In this document: positions 29,681 through 40,881 of the stretch, in pieces | Position numbering within the stretch: the stretch's first letter is position 1 | Layout: every line of letters begins with the position of its first letter | Assembly (NCBI GenBank): GCA_902515095.1 | Contig: CABXTC010000004.1 | Coordinates: 1 to 64,000, forward strand | DNA length: 64,000 nt | Origin: an uncultured Pelagibacteraceae bacterium | Lineage (GTDB): Bacteria; Pseudomonadota; Alphaproteobacteria; Pelagibacterales; Pelagibacteraceae | Direction: 5' to 3' | Program-made: the position numbers and the translations under genes | The notes under the pieces: generated by a model | What the model saw: the letters and a program-made list of their open reading frames with translations, nothing else | Database searches by the model: none | What the model was told of the DNA's origin: nothing

Positions 29681-31590
29681 AAAAAAAATATGAATTATTA
29701 GATGAAATTAACTTTCCCTCAGATCTAAAAAAAATACCTGAGTCTAAATTACAGAAAGTAGCAGATGAATTAAGAGAAGAAATGATTGATGCTGTATCTG
29801 TTACTGGTGGACATTTAGGAGCAAGTCTTGGAGTTGTAGAGTTAAGTGTAGCGCTGCATTATATTTTTAATACACCCAATGATAAATTAATTTGGGATGT
29901 AGGGCATCAATGTTACCCTCATAAAATCTTGACTGGTAGAAAAGATAGAATAAGAACATTAAGACAAGGCAATGGTCTTTCTGGTTTTACAAAAAGATCA
30001 GAAAGTGAATATGATCCTTTTGGTGCTGCGCATAGCTCAACGTCTATATCCTCAGCTCTCGGTGTTGCAGTAGCTAATAAGTTATCAAACAAATTAGACA
30101 ATGTAATTGCAGTTATTGGTGATGGAGCTATAAGTGCAGGAATGGCTTATGAGGCTATGAATAATGCAGGTGCCTCAAAAACTAAGATGATTGTTATTCT
30201 AAATGATAATGACATGTCAATTGCTCGACCAGTAGGAGCGATGAGCACTTATTTAGCAAAAATTTTCTCAGGTAAAATTTATTTTAGTTTAAGAGAAACA
30301 ATTAAATTGATTATGTCTGCTTTTTCAAAAAGATTTAGTGCAAAAGCTGGTAAAGCTGAAGATTTATTGAGGTCAGCTGTAACAGGTGGAACTTTATTTA
30401 GCTCACTTGGTTTTTATTACATTGGTCCGATCGACGGGCATGATTTGAACTCTTTATTACCTATCTTAAAAAACGCCAGAGACTCTAAGCACGAAGGGCC
30501 AATTTTAATACATATTAAAACAAAAAAAGGTAAGGGTTATACATTCGCTGAGGAAGCAAAAGATAACTATCATGGGGTATCCAAATTTAATATAAAGACA
30601 GGTGAACAGTTTAAAAGCACAAGTAAAACACCTTCATATACTAGTGTTTTTGCAAATACCTTAATTAATCATGCTAAAAAAGATAGTAAAATTGTGGCAA
30701 TAACAGCTGCAATGCCAGACGGGACGGGTTTAGATATTTTTCGAAAAGAATTTCCAGAGAGGACGTTTGATGTTGGAATTGCCGAACAGCATGCAGTTAC
30801 TTTTGCTGCTGGTTTAGCTACTGAGAATTTTAAACCTTATGCAGCTATTTATTCTACATTTTTACAAAGAGCTTATGATCAAGTAGTTCATGATGTAGCA
30901 ATTCAGAGTTTACCAGTAAGGTTTGCGATAGATAGAGCAGGATTGGTTGGTGCTGATGGACCTACACACGCTGGAAGCTTCGATACAACTTATCTGACCA
31001 CGCTACCAAATTTTGTTGTTATGGCGGCAAGCGATGAAGCTGAGCTTGTACGAATGATTAATACTTCAACCGAAATTAATGATAGGCCATGTGCTTTCAG
31101 GTATCCAAGAGGCACGGGATTAGGTACTGCTTTACCTTCAATAAATGAAAAAATTGAGATAGGAAAGTCTAAAATTATCAAAGAGGGAAAAAAACTAGCA
31201 ATCTTAAATTTTGGAGCAAGATTAAATGAAACTCTGAAAGCTGCAGAAAATTTAATCAAAAAAGGAGTAAATATAACTGTTGTAGATGCAAGATTTGCAA
31301 AACCTTTAGATGAAAATTTAATTTGGCAATTAGCTACTACTCATGAAGCAATAATGACTATTGAAGAAGGCTCGATAGGTGGTTTTGGCTCTCATGTAGT
31401 AGATTTTTTAACAAAAAAAGGGTTAATGGATTCCAATTTAAAATTTAGATCGTTGACGCTACCAGATATCTTTATTGATCAAGATACCCCAGATAGAATG
31501 TATAAAATTGCAAATCTTGACTCTATTTCTATTGAAGAAAAAGTTTTGGACTTACTTAACTCGAATATAGTTTTGAAAAAACAAAATTAA
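29677..31590 (+). CDS. dxs: 1-deoxy-D-xylulose-5-phosphate synthase
   Basis: 637-aa thiamine-diphosphate enzyme that starts the MEP isoprenoid pathway. Landmarks: [29 protein letters not shown], the ThDP motif [26 protein letters not shown]-type [13 protein letters not shown], and GPTHAGSFD. The start ATG overlaps the ispA stop (ATGA). It is convergent with aroC, with 5 bp between the genes. Confidence 0.97.
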   Translation: MKKKYELLDEINFPSDLKKIPESKLQKVADELREEMIDAVSVTGGHLGASLGVVELSVALHYIFNTPNDKLIWDVGHQCYPHKILTGRKDRIRTLRQGNGLSGFTKRSESEYDPFGAAHSSTSISSALGVAVANKLSNKLDNVIAVIGDGAISAGMAYEAMNNAGASKTKMIVILNDNDMSIARPVGAMSTYLAKIFSGKIYFSLRETIKLIMSAFSKRFSAKAGKAEDLLRSAVTGGTLFSSLGFYYIGPIDGHDLNSLLPILKNARDSKHEGPILIHIKTKKGKGYTFAEEAKDNYHGVSKFNIKTGEQFKSTSKTPSYTSVFANTLINHAKKDSKIVAITAAMPDGTGLDIFRKEFPERTFDVGIAEQHAVTFAAGLATENFKPYAAIYSTFLQRAYDQVVHDVAIQSLPVRFAIDRAGLVGADGPTHAGSFDTTYLTTLPNFVVMAASDEAELVRMINTSTEINDRPCAFRYPRGTGLGTALPSINEKIEIGKSKIIKEGKKLAILNFGARLNETLKAAENLIKKGVNITVVDARFAKPLDENLIWQLATTHEAIMTIEEGSIGGFGSHVVDFLTKKGLMDSNLKFRSLTLPDIFIDQDTPDRMYKIANLDSISIEEKVLDLLNSNIVLKKQN

Positions 31591-31595
31591 ATTAA

Positions 31596-32678
31596 TTAAT
31601 TACACTGTGCTTTATGAAGAAGATAATGGTCCAATATAACACATGAAAGCATTGCTTCACCTACTGGGACAGCTCTAATACCCACACAAGGATCGTGTCT
31701 ACCTTTCACCGAAATATTTGTATTTTTTCCAAACTTATTAATTGTTTTTCTGCTTCTTAAAATCGACGAAGTTGGTTTTACTGCAAAAGAAACAATTATT
31801 TCTTGACCAGAAGAAATGCCCCCAAGAATTCCACCAGCGTTATTAGACTTAAATTTGGTTTTTTTTCTATTTTGAGAGATTTCATCTGAATTCTCTTCTC
31901 CTGACAATTGTGCTGAATTCATGCCTGAGCCGATATTTACCCCTTTTACAGCATTTATACTCATCATAGCTGAAGCTATATCAGAGTCCAGTTTTGAGTA
32001 AATTGGTGCACCTAATCCAGCAGGAATACCATTTGCTCTTAATTCAATTACTGCTCCACATGAGGAACCAGCTTTTCTAATACTTAATAAATATTTTTCC
32101 CAAATTTTTAACATCGATTTATCTGGGCAAAAAAATGGATTTTTATAAATTATTTTATTATCCCATTTTCTTGTATCACATCCTAATATACCTAGTTGAG
32201 TTACAGCTCCTGAGATATTAAATTTTTTTCCTAATTTATTTTCTAAAACTTTTTTAGCTACGGCACCTGCTGCAACTCTGGTAGCCGTTTCTCTTGCAGA
32301 TGATCTTCCACCACCTCTATAGTCTCTTATTCCATATTTTTTAAAATATGTGAAATCAGCATGTCCTGGCCTAAATTTATCTTTAATATCATTGTAATCT
32401 TTTGAACGCATGTCCTCATTATAAATTATTAACGATATAGGAGTTCCGGTTGTTTTACCCTCAAAAACTCCTGAAAGAATTTGAACTTTATCACTTTCCT
32501 TTCTTTGAGTAGTGAATTTTGATTGTCCAGGTTTTCTTTTATTCAATTCTTTTTGAATATCTGCTTCTTTTAATTGAATTAATGGAGGACACCCATCAAT
32601 TATACACCCAATAGCTGGACCATGGGATTCACCCCAGGTTGTGAAACGAAAAGCCTTTCCAAAAGTATTAAATGACAT
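31596..32678 (-). CDS. aroC: Chorismate synthase
   Basis: 360-aa FMN-dependent enzyme, last step of the shikimate pathway. Signatures: [20 protein letters not shown] at the N-terminus, [33 protein letters not shown], and GISSGQEI. It diverges from pdxH over 33 bp. Confidence 0.97.
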   Translation of the reverse strand: MSFNTFGKAFRFTTWGESHGPAIGCIIDGCPPLIQLKEADIQKELNKRKPGQSKFTTQRKESDKVQILSGVFEGKTTGTPISLIIYNEDMRSKDYNDIKDKFRPGHADFTYFKKYGIRDYRGGGRSSARETATRVAAGAVAKKVLENKLGKKFNISGAVTQLGILGCDTRKWDNKIIYKNPFFCPDKSMLKIWEKYLLSIRKAGSSCGAVIELRANGIPAGLGAPIYSKLDSDIASAMMSINAVKGVNIGSGMNSAQLSGEENSDEISQNRKKTKFKSNNAGGILGGISSGQEIIVSFAVKPTSSILRSRKTINKFGKNTNISVKGRHDPCVGIRAVPVGEAMLSCVILDHYLLHKAQCN

Positions 32679-32711
32679 TATCTATATTGTATAGATTATT
32701 TTGTTTAAATT

Positions 32712-33338
32712 ATGAATCAAAAAAACTCACTAGGGCTTAATAAATGCTTTTTAGATCTAGATAATCCTTTTGAATTATTTCAAAATTGGTTTGAAGAGGC
32801 AAAAAAAAAAGAAATCAACGATCCAAATGCATTAGCGCTTGGTACAGCAAATAAAGAGGGCATTCCTTCTGTAAGAATGGTTCTTCTCAAAGGTCATGAT
32901 CAAAATGGATTTGTTTTTTACACAAATTTAAACAGTCAAAAAGGAAATGAAATTAAAGAAAATCCAAATGCCTCAATGTGTTTTCATTGGAAAAGCTTAC
33001 TAAGACAAATAAGAATAGTCGGTATTCTAAAGCAAGTTGATAAGAAAACTGCAGATGATTATTATAATTCAAGAGCCTATGATAGCAGAATAGGTGCGTG
33101 GGCATCTAAACAAAGCAGCATACTTAAGAACAGAGATGAACTTTTAAACTCTTTAGAAGAATTTAAAAAAAAATATAAAGATAAAAATAACGTACCACGA
33201 CCTAGTCATTGGTCAGGTTGGAATTTAAAACCATCAACCATTGAATTTTGGCTTGATGGAGATAATAGAATACATGAAAGATTAAAATATTCTTTGGATA
33301 AAAATAATAATTGGATTAAAAGTCTTTTAAGTCCTTAA
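32712..33338 (+). CDS. pdxH: Pyridoxamine 5'-phosphate oxidase
   Basis: 208-aa FMN enzyme that makes pyridoxal phosphate. Seen: PNALALGTANKEGIPSVRMV, YTNLNSQKGNEI, CFHWKSLLRQIRI, and the C-terminal PSHWSGWNLKPSTIEFW with GDNRIHERL. All core FMN and substrate residues look intact. Its end overlaps the convergent polyprenyl synthase by 4 nt. Confidence 0.96.
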   Translation: MNQKNSLGLNKCFLDLDNPFELFQNWFEEAKKKEINDPNALALGTANKEGIPSVRMVLLKGHDQNGFVFYTNLNSQKGNEIKENPNASMCFHWKSLLRQIRIVGILKQVDKKTADDYYNSRAYDSRIGAWASKQSSILKNRDELLNSLEEFKKKYKDKNNVPRPSHWSGWNLKPSTIEFWLDGDNRIHERLKYSLDKNNNWIKSLLSP

Positions 33339-34348
33339 AAGTCTCTGGATAGGCTAAACGATGTTAAACTTTCAAGTATGTTTTTCTCTTTGCAATCTTT
33401 AAATATTGATAAGGAATTAGATGCTAAATTTATATAATGATTGGCTTTTTGATAACATCCTTTAATAATTTCATAATGTTTTATTAATGACAATGTATAA
33501 TGAAAATCATTTTCATCTCTATCTTTCTTTGAAAAAATTTTATTTAGATTTTCTCTCTCTTGAGTGTTTCCTTTTTGAAACAATAAAATTATTGGCAGAG
33601 TAATTTTTCCTTCATAGAAATCTTTTCCAATTTTTTTTCCAAATAGTTTTAATTCAGAATTGTAATCTAAGGTATCATCAGCAATTTGAAATGTTAAACC
33701 CAAATTTCTTCCATAAAACTCTAAAGCCTCTTTTTCTTTTGTTTTCATTTCAGACAAAATGGCTCCAACTTTAGTAGCTGCAGCGAATAACTCTGCTGTT
33801 TTTGAGGATATAATTTTTAAGTAAGTTTCTTCCAACATATCCACTTCTCCTTTATGTTGGAGTTGAAGAACTTCACCTTGAGCAATTTTTGAAGAAGTTG
33901 AGGATAGCAATTTTAAAACTTCAATATTTCCATCCTCTACCATCATTTCAAAACATCTACTAAGCAAATAATCTCCAATTAAGACAGAAGAATGATTATC
34001 CCATATTTTGTTTAATGTTTTTTTGCCTCTTCTTACAGATCCATTATCAATCACATCATCATGCATTAAAGTTGCTGAATGAATAAGCTCTACACACGCT
34101 GCAAGATTTATATCCCTGGTGCCTTTAGCATAGCCACATAGCTTTGCTGAACCCAAAGTTAATAAAGCCCTCAATCTTTTCCCACCAGTCTCTAGGTGAT
34201 AATCAGTCATTTTCTGAACTAAGTCGACCTTGCTCTCAAGTTTTGACTTAATTTTTTCCTCTACAAGTATTAGTTTATCCTCTACTGAGTTTTTTAGTTC
34301 AAAATAAGAATTATTTATTTGTTTTTTTAATTGAATAACTGATCCCAT
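33335..34348 (-). CDS. ispB: Long-chain polyprenyl diphosphate synthase
   Basis: 337-aa trans-prenyl transferase. First DDxxD motif MHDDVIDNG with RRGKKTLN downstream, second motif FQIADDTLDYNS. The residues before the first motif are small/medium (SATLMH), which fits a long-chain (octa- to decaprenyl) enzyme making the ubiquinone tail. The exact chain length cannot be fixed from sequence. It diverges from the S49 protease gene over 114 bp. Confidence 0.92.
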   Translation of the reverse strand: MGSVIQLKKQINNSYFELKNSVEDKLILVEEKIKSKLESKVDLVQKMTDYHLETGGKRLRALLTLGSAKLCGYAKGTRDINLAACVELIHSATLMHDDVIDNGSVRRGKKTLNKIWDNHSSVLIGDYLLSRCFEMMVEDGNIEVLKLLSSTSSKIAQGEVLQLQHKGEVDMLEETYLKIISSKTAELFAAATKVGAILSEMKTKEKEALEFYGRNLGLTFQIADDTLDYNSELKLFGKKIGKDFYEGKITLPIILLFQKGNTQERENLNKIFSKKDRDENDFHYTLSLIKHYEIIKGCYQKANHYINLASNSLSIFKDCKEKNILESLTSFSLSRDF

Positions 34349-34395
34349 ATTAGGCTACAAACTAGTATAATAAGTTTATTTTTATTACTTATCAA

Positions 34396-34423
34396 TTGAC
34401 GCACCCAATTGTTCAATTATAAG
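34396..34423 (+). promoter_or_regulatory. Candidate sigma-70 promoter of the sppA-glyQS-ppdK run
   Basis: TTGACG (34396-34401) and TATAAG (34418-34423) are 16 nt apart, 40 nt before the first ATG. Two CAATTG palindromes flank the -35 region (34393-34398 and 34406-34411), 7 nt apart. Confidence 0.55.
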
Positions 34424-34462
34424 GTGTCTTTATATTCATTGAAAATTTTGTAATTATAAAAA

Positions 34463-35269
34463 ATGTTCTCTATTTTTAAAAAAAAAAAAATTATTCCACA
34501 TATCAAGTTAAGTGGGGTCATTGGTAATGTAGGAAGATTTAAACAAGGCATAGATTTTTCTGGCCAAGAAGAGATTATTTCAAAAGCTTTTTCAGTTAAA
34601 AAAGCACCGTGTGTGGCGATTACAATTAATTCTCCTGGAGGATCTCCAGTCCAATCACATTTAATTTATAGCTTTATAAGACAACAGGCAAAAAAAAATC
34701 AAAAAAAAGTAATAGTTTTTGCTGAAGATGTGGCCGCCTCAGGTGGTTATCTTATAGCGTGTGCTGGTGATGAGATATATGCAAACTCAAGTTCAATAAT
34801 AGGATCAATAGGTGTTATCTACTCATCTTTTGGATTTACAGAATTAATAAAAAGGATTGGTGTAGAACGAAGAGTCCATACAGCAGGGAAGAATAAAAGT
34901 ACACTAGACCCATTTCTTGATGAAAAAAAAGAAGACATTGAAAGATTAAAAAACATTCAGTTAGATTTACATAAAGATTTTATAGATGTTGTTGAAAAAA
35001 GTAGAGCTTCTAAATTAAAAAAAACAGAGATAGAATTATTTTCTGGTGAATTTTGGTCTGGAAGAAAAGCTAAAGATCTTGGTTTAATAGATAAGATTGG
35101 AAATGCTAATCAAATTTTAAAAGAAAAATTTGGTGAAGATGTAATTATAAAGAAATTTGAAAAATCAAAAAGTTGGCTAAGCAAAAAACTGTCATCTTCA
35201 AATAATCATGTTGATCAATTTGCAAATATCCTAGAAGAAAAATCAGTTTGGCAAAAATATGGTCTCTAA
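34463..35269 (+). CDS. S49 family serine peptidase (SohB/SppA-like)
   Basis: 268-aa ClpP-fold protease related to signal-peptide peptidase. The nucleophile lies in [12 protein letters not shown], and the general-base lysine in a [10 protein letters not shown] segment downstream. No membrane helix is evident at the N-terminus, unlike SppA and SohB of E. coli, so it may be soluble or peripheral. Codons 6-10 are read from a run of 13 A residues (34478-34490), a slippage-prone tract. It starts a plus-strand run and overlaps glyQ by 11 nt. Confidence 0.85.
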   Translation: MFSIFKKKKIIPHIKLSGVIGNVGRFKQGIDFSGQEEIISKAFSVKKAPCVAITINSPGGSPVQSHLIYSFIRQQAKKNQKKVIVFAEDVAASGGYLIACAGDEIYANSSSIIGSIGVIYSSFGFTELIKRIGVERRVHTAGKNKSTLDPFLDEKKEDIERLKNIQLDLHKDFIDVVEKSRASKLKKTEIELFSGEFWSGRKAKDLGLIDKIGNANQILKEKFGEDVIIKKFEKSKSWLSKKLSSSNNHVDQFANILEEKSVWQKYGL

Positions 35270-36140
35270 GAAAAATAAAAAAAAACCAAAATTTCAAACA
35301 TTTCAGGATACAATTATAAATCTGCAAAAATTTTGGAGTAAAAATGGATGTGTAATTTTACAACCTTATGATATGGAAGTTGGAGCTGGAACTTTTCATC
35401 CAGCAACTACTTTAAGATCGCTTGGACCAAAACCATGGAAAGCTGCTTACGTGCAACCTTCGAGAAGACCTACTGATGGTAGATATGGAAAAAATCCTAA
35501 TAGACTTCAGCACTATTATCAGTTTCAAGTTATTATAAAACCTTCTCCATTAAATATTAAAAAACTTTATTTAAATAGTTTGTCAGTAATTGGAATTAAT
35601 CATAAAGATCATGATATTAGGTTTGTTGAAGACGATTGGGAAAGCCCAACTCTTGGAGCCTCAGGTTTAGGATGGGAAGTATGGTGTGATGGAATGGAAA
35701 TATCTCAATTCACATATTTTCAACAAATGGCAGGCTTTGAATGTAAACCAGTTTCAGTTGAAATAACATATGGCCTGGAGAGAATTTGTATGTTCACTCA
35801 ACAAAAGAAAAATGTATATGATTTAATCTGGAATAATGAGGGAATAGAATATAGGGAAGTTTTTCACCAAGCAGAAAAGGAGTTTTCAGCATACAATTTT
35901 GATCATGCCAACACAGAAAATCTTTTTAAAATTTTTGATATGTGTGAAAGTGAGGCAAAATCATTAGTTGAAAAAGAAATATCTCTACCAGCATACGATC
36001 AATGTTTAAAAGCAAGTCATATTTTTAATGTATTAGATGCGCGTGGAGCTATTAGTGTTGCTCAAAGAGCGGAATATATTGCTAGAATAAGAGAAATTAC
36101 GAAATCAGCTGCAGCCATTTGGGTTAATACACAAATTTAA
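35259..36140 (+). CDS. glyQ: Glycyl-tRNA synthetase alpha subunit
   Basis: 293-aa catalytic subunit of the bacterial alpha2-beta2 GlyRS. Motif blocks [46 protein letters not shown] and GLERICMF are highly conserved. glyS follows after 1 nt. The first 12 residues are a lysine-rich extension and are the least certain part of the start. Confidence 0.97.
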   Translation: MVSKKNKKKPKFQTFQDTIINLQKFWSKNGCVILQPYDMEVGAGTFHPATTLRSLGPKPWKAAYVQPSRRPTDGRYGKNPNRLQHYYQFQVIIKPSPLNIKKLYLNSLSVIGINHKDHDIRFVEDDWESPTLGASGLGWEVWCDGMEISQFTYFQQMAGFECKPVSVEITYGLERICMFTQQKKNVYDLIWNNEGIEYREVFHQAEKEFSAYNFDHANTENLFKIFDMCESEAKSLVEKEISLPAYDQCLKASHIFNVLDARGAISVAQRAEYIARIREITKSAAAIWVNTQI

Positions 36141-36141
36141 A

Positions 36142-38214
36142 ATGTCAGAATTTTTTTTAGAGCTTTTTAGTGAAGAAATTCCTTCTGGACTTCAAAAGAA
36201 TTTACGAGAAAAAATTTTAGAAGATTTCAGGGTTTTATTTGACGAAAAATCTATTAAATCAAAAAAAAGTTTTTCATTTTCCTCTCCTAATAGATTAGTC
36301 ATTGTTTTTGAAAAGCTAGATAAAGAAGTTGAAATTAAATCTAAGGAGATAAGAGGTCCAAAAACAAGCGCTCCTGAACAAGCATTGGAGGGTTTTTTAA
36401 GAACAAACAAAATTGAGAGAAAATACATTTATAAAAAAAAAACTGATAAAGACCAATTTTTTTTTTATAAAACAAAATCAAGTAAAGTAAAAACACATAA
36501 TTTACTGATCGAGTCTATTCCAAAAATTTTGAATAACTATCAGTGGAAAAAATCAATGAAATGGGGAGAATTTCAACTAAACTGGGGACGACCATTAAAA
36601 TCGATTCTGTCAATATTTGATGAAAAGATATTAAATTTTGAATTTCATCATTTATCCTCTTCAAATCTGACTTTTATAGATAAAGATTTTGAGGAAAAAA
36701 AAAAATCTTTTAAAAACTTTGAGACATATAATAAATTTTTTGAAAAACACGGTACTTTTATTGATCATAATAAAAGACTTAAGATTATAAATAGATCTTT
36801 CTCAAAAATATTGAACAAAAAAAAATTAAAGATAAATGAAAATCCTAAGTTAATTGAGGAGGTAGTAAATTTAGTTGATAACCCAAACATTTTATTATGC
36901 AAGTTTGACAAAATTTTTTTATCCGTTCCTAAGGAGATTTTAATTTTAACTATGGAAACGCATCAAAAATATTTTCCAACATTTGATTATAGAAATGAAA
37001 TTACAAATGAATTTTTGATTGTATCAAATAAAAAAGATCAAAAAGGACTCATTAAGGCTGGAAATGAAAGAGTTGTTAATGCAAGATTAAATGATGCAGA
37101 ATTTTTTTGGAGTAAAGATAAATCTCAAAACTTAGTAAAAAAAGTATCAGAATTGAAATCAATGAACTTCTTTAAAGGGCTTGGAACTTATTTTGATAAA
37201 GTACAACGTATGAGAAAACTTGGTGGAATGATTTCAGATGAACTATTAATTAGTAAAGAAAAAGTGGAATTATCTGCATCAATTTGTAAGACCGACCTGA
37301 CATCCGACCTTGTAGGTGAGTTTCCTGAGCTTCAGGGACTTATGGGTGGATATTTTTCGGAGCATCAAGGATTTGATAAAGATATCTCACTCGCAATAAC
37401 GGAGCAGTATTTGCCAATTGGTCTAAACTCTAAGGTTCCAAAAAAACCATTTAGTGTAGCTTTATCTATTACAGATAAGATTGATACATTGGTAGGTTTT
37501 TTTGGTATTAATGAAAAACCCACAAGTTCAAAAGATCCATTGGCTCTGAGAAGAACTGCACTTGGGATAATTAGGACTGTGATAGAAAATAAAAAAAATT
37601 TGAAAATAGATGATTTATTGATTTACTCTTCCCGTTTATACAAAGATCAAGGTTATAATCTTTTAAATAAAAATTTGATAGGAGATTTACACGATTTCTT
37701 GGAGGATAGATTCAAATATTACTTAAAAGAAAAAGATATACGTTACGATATAATTAATGCGTCTATCTCCTCATTTTCATTAAAAAAATTATTTTCATCC
37801 TTTGAGAAAGCTAAATGTCTGAATAAAGTTATTAATAACCAAATTGGTATAGATATCACTTCAAGTTATAAAAGAGCCTCAAATATTCTAGATAATGAAA
37901 TAAAAAATAAAAAACTTGAAATAAGCAATACAACTGATCCTGGTATTTTTAAAACTGATTTTGAAAAAAATTTATATAAAAGAATAAATGAAATTAGAAA
38001 ATATTACTCGTCAATCAATAATGATGAAAATTACGAAAAGTCTTTATCTATTTTAGCTGAGACCAAAAAAGAAGTTTTTGAGTTCTTTGATAATGTTAAG
38101 GTAAATGAAGAAAATGAGACTATAAAAAAAAATCGGTTGGAACTTATTAATATGTTATGTAAAACATTTCAAAATTATACTAATTTTCAATTGATTAAAG
38201 TAAATAATGAGTGA
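36142..38214 (+). CDS. glyS: Glycyl-tRNA synthetase beta subunit
   Basis: 690-aa beta subunit that binds tRNA-Gly. The N-terminus FFLELFSEEIPSGLQ, EIRGPKTSAPEQALEGFL, METHQKYFPTF, RLNDAEFFW and the HD-like block VGEFPELQGLMGGYFSEHQG are all family hallmarks. A C-terminal anticodon-binding domain follows. It overlaps the ppdK start by 8 nt. Confidence 0.97.
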   Translation: MSEFFLELFSEEIPSGLQKNLREKILEDFRVLFDEKSIKSKKSFSFSSPNRLVIVFEKLDKEVEIKSKEIRGPKTSAPEQALEGFLRTNKIERKYIYKKKTDKDQFFFYKTKSSKVKTHNLLIESIPKILNNYQWKKSMKWGEFQLNWGRPLKSILSIFDEKILNFEFHHLSSSNLTFIDKDFEEKKKSFKNFETYNKFFEKHGTFIDHNKRLKIINRSFSKILNKKKLKINENPKLIEEVVNLVDNPNILLCKFDKIFLSVPKEILILTMETHQKYFPTFDYRNEITNEFLIVSNKKDQKGLIKAGNERVVNARLNDAEFFWSKDKSQNLVKKVSELKSMNFFKGLGTYFDKVQRMRKLGGMISDELLISKEKVELSASICKTDLTSDLVGEFPELQGLMGGYFSEHQGFDKDISLAITEQYLPIGLNSKVPKKPFSVALSITDKIDTLVGFFGINEKPTSSKDPLALRRTALGIIRTVIENKKNLKIDDLLIYSSRLYKDQGYNLLNKNLIGDLHDFLEDRFKYYLKEKDIRYDIINASISSFSLKKLFSSFEKAKCLNKVINNQIGIDITSSYKRASNILDNEIKNKKLEISNTTDPGIFKTDFEKNLYKRINEIRKYYSSINNDENYEKSLSILAETKKEVFEFFDNVKVNEENETIKKNRLELINMLCKTFQNYTNFQLIKVNNE

Positions 38215-40867
38215 ATTAATTTTAAATTTTAATTCGAAAGAATCAAAAAAGATTAAAAATCCTAAAAATTTTTTAGGTGGCAAAGGTGCTAATTTATCTG
38301 AGATGGGAAGAATGGGTTTGCCAGTACCACCAGGATTTACCATTTCAACAAAGGTTTGTGAAATATTTTATAAAGACAAAAAAAAATTAAATTCCAAACT
38401 AATCAGCCAAATAAAAAAAGAGCTGAAAATTGTAGAAAAAAATGTATCAAAAAAATTCGGAGATTTAAAAAATCCACTCCTTTTATCTGTTAGATCAGGA
38501 GCAAGAGTTTCTATGCCGGGCATGATGGATACAATACTAAATCTCGGACTTAATGATAAAACTGTAGTTGCTTTGGCTAATAAAACTTCAAATGGTAGAT
38601 TTGCAAAAGATAGTTATAGAAGATTTATTCAAATGTATGGCAATGTCGTTATGGGTGTTGAAAGTTATCATTTTGAAGAGTTAATTGAAAATTACAAATT
38701 AACCAAAGGTGTATTATTAGATACTGATTTGGATGAGAGAGATTGGGATGGTTTAATTGAGGATTTTAAAGATACTGTTAAGGAGAAGACAAAACAAGAG
38801 TTTCCTCAAGATGTTTATAAACAATTATTTGGTGCAATAAGTGCAGTATTTTTATCTTGGGAAAGTAACAGAGCAAAAGTTTATAGAAAATTAAATCAGA
38901 TTCCATCTGAGTGGGGTACGGCTGTTAATGTCCAATCTATGGTTTTTGGAAACATGGGAAACGATTGTGCAACTGGTGTAGTTTTTACAAGAAATCCATC
39001 GGACGGATCAAATAATATATATGGAGAATACCTTATCAATGCTCAAGGTGAAGATGTTGTAGCTGGAACTAGAACACCACAATACATAACTAAAAAAGCG
39101 AAAAAGGAAGCAAAAGTTTTTGACGCTTCAATGGAAGAGTCAATGCCAAAAGTATACTCTGAGCTTTATAAAATTTTAAAAAAATTAGAAAAACATTACA
39201 AGGATATGCAAGATGTGGAGTTTACAGTTGAAAATAATAAACTTTGGATTTTACAAACGCGTGCAGGTAAAAGAACATCCAAGTCAGCAGTAAAGATTGC
39301 AGTTGATATGGTCAAAGAAAATCTAATTTCCAAAAATGATGCTATTTTAAGAATTGATCCAAATTCTTTAGATACATTATTACATCCTACTTTAGATGAA
39401 AAAAGTTCAATTAAAGTAATTGCAAATGGTCTTCCAGCATCTCCTGGTGCGGCAAGTGGAAAAGTAGTTTTTACTTCTGAAGAAGCTGAAAGACTTAATG
39501 ATATGATGCAAGATACAATTTTAGTGAGAGTGGAAACCTCTCCAGAGGATATACAAGGTATGCATGCTGCTAAAGGAATTTTAACAGCAAGAGGAGGTAT
39601 GACTAGTCATGCTGCGGTTGTGGCAAGAGGAATGGGAAGACCTTGTGTTTCTGGTTCGAGTGAAATTGATATTAATTATGATGAAAAAATTTTCAAAACA
39701 TCAACAGGTGAAGTTAAAGAAGGAGACACAATTACCATTGATGGTTCAACTGGAAGGGTAATTTTAGGTACAGTTAAAACAGTAAAACCAGAAATATCTG
39801 GAGACTTTTCTAAATTAATGAATTGGGCTGATAATATTAGAAAACTTAAAGTTAGAACAAACTCTGAAACTCCCCTAGACACTAAAACTGCAAGAGATTT
39901 TGGTGCACAAGGAATAGGACTATGTAGGACAGAACATATGTTTTTTGATGAGGAAAGAATCTTATCAGTAAGAGAAATGATCTTATCAAAAACTGAAGAG
40001 GATAGAGCAAAAGCGCTAGAAAAACTTTTACCTCATCAAAAAAAGGATTTTATAGAAATATTTAAAATAATGCATGGTCTTCCAGTTACGGTCAGATTAC
40101 TTGATCCACCACTTCATGAGTTTTTACCAAAATCAGAAAAAGAAATTTCAGAAGTTGCAAAAGTTGTTAGTGCAGATAAAAAAGATGTAGAGTCAAGAAT
40201 TCAAGAACTTCATGAACAAAATCCAATGCTGGGTCATAGAGGTTGTAGACTAGGCATTTCCTTCCCTGAGATTTATGAAATGCAATGTAGAGCAATTTTT
40301 GAGGCTTTATCAGATATTAAAAAAAATAGACAAAAATCAGCCTTTCCAGAAATAATGATACCACTTGTCTCGACAGAGGCAGAAATAAAAATAATGAAAG
40401 ATTTAGTAATTAACACAGCTAGAAAAGTTCAGGATGAAAATAAAATAAAAATAGAATTTTTAGTTGGTACTATGATCGAATTACCCAGAGCTGCGATTAA
40501 AGCAAAAGATATTGCTAAACATGCTGAATTTTTTAGTTTTGGCACTAACGATTTAACACAAACAACTTTTGGAATCAGCAGGGATGACAGTGGTAAATTT
40601 TTAAATGATTATATTGATAACAAAATCTTTTCAATTGATCCATTTGTATCTATAGACGATGGAGTAAAAGATTTAGTCAAAATGGCTGTCGAAAAAGGAA
40701 GAAAACAAAATAAAAAGATTAAACTAGGAATTTGTGGAGAACATGGCGGAGATCCTATGAGTATTCATTTTTGTTCCAAAGTTGGCTTAGACTATGTATC
40801 CTGCTCACCCTATAGGGTACCAATTGCCAGGTTAGCAGCGGCACAGGCCGAGCTAAAAAAAAATTAG
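38207..40867 (+). CDS. ppdK: Pyruvate, phosphate dikinase
   Basis: 886-aa enzyme that interconverts pyruvate, ATP and Pi with PEP, AMP and PPi. The N-terminal ATP-grasp domain begins at GGKGANLSEMGRMGLPVPPG. The swivelling domain has the phospho-histidine in GGMTSHAAVVARGMGRPCV, and the C-terminal TIM barrel has FGTNDLTQTTFG and the catalytic cysteine in LGICGEHGGDP. In SAR11, which lacks a standard pyruvate kinase in several strains, it is thought to serve PEP synthesis. The glyQ-glyS-ppdK order is typical of Alphaproteobacteria. Confidence 0.97.
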   Translation: MSELILNFNSKESKKIKNPKNFLGGKGANLSEMGRMGLPVPPGFTISTKVCEIFYKDKKKLNSKLISQIKKELKIVEKNVSKKFGDLKNPLLLSVRSGARVSMPGMMDTILNLGLNDKTVVALANKTSNGRFAKDSYRRFIQMYGNVVMGVESYHFEELIENYKLTKGVLLDTDLDERDWDGLIEDFKDTVKEKTKQEFPQDVYKQLFGAISAVFLSWESNRAKVYRKLNQIPSEWGTAVNVQSMVFGNMGNDCATGVVFTRNPSDGSNNIYGEYLINAQGEDVVAGTRTPQYITKKAKKEAKVFDASMEESMPKVYSELYKILKKLEKHYKDMQDVEFTVENNKLWILQTRAGKRTSKSAVKIAVDMVKENLISKNDAILRIDPNSLDTLLHPTLDEKSSIKVIANGLPASPGAASGKVVFTSEEAERLNDMMQDTILVRVETSPEDIQGMHAAKGILTARGGMTSHAAVVARGMGRPCVSGSSEIDINYDEKIFKTSTGEVKEGDTITIDGSTGRVILGTVKTVKPEISGDFSKLMNWADNIRKLKVRTNSETPLDTKTARDFGAQGIGLCRTEHMFFDEERILSVREMILSKTEEDRAKALEKLLPHQKKDFIEIFKIMHGLPVTVRLLDPPLHEFLPKSEKEISEVAKVVSADKKDVESRIQELHEQNPMLGHRGCRLGISFPEIYEMQCRAIFEALSDIKKNRQKSAFPEIMIPLVSTEAEIKIMKDLVINTARKVQDENKIKIEFLVGTMIELPRAAIKAKDIAKHAEFFSFGTNDLTQTTFGISRDDSGKFLNDYIDNKIFSIDPFVSIDDGVKDLVKMAVEKGRKQNKKIKLGICGEHGGDPMSIHFCSKVGLDYVSCSPYRVPIARLAAAQAELKKN

Positions 40868-40881
40868 TAAATTTTAATAAT

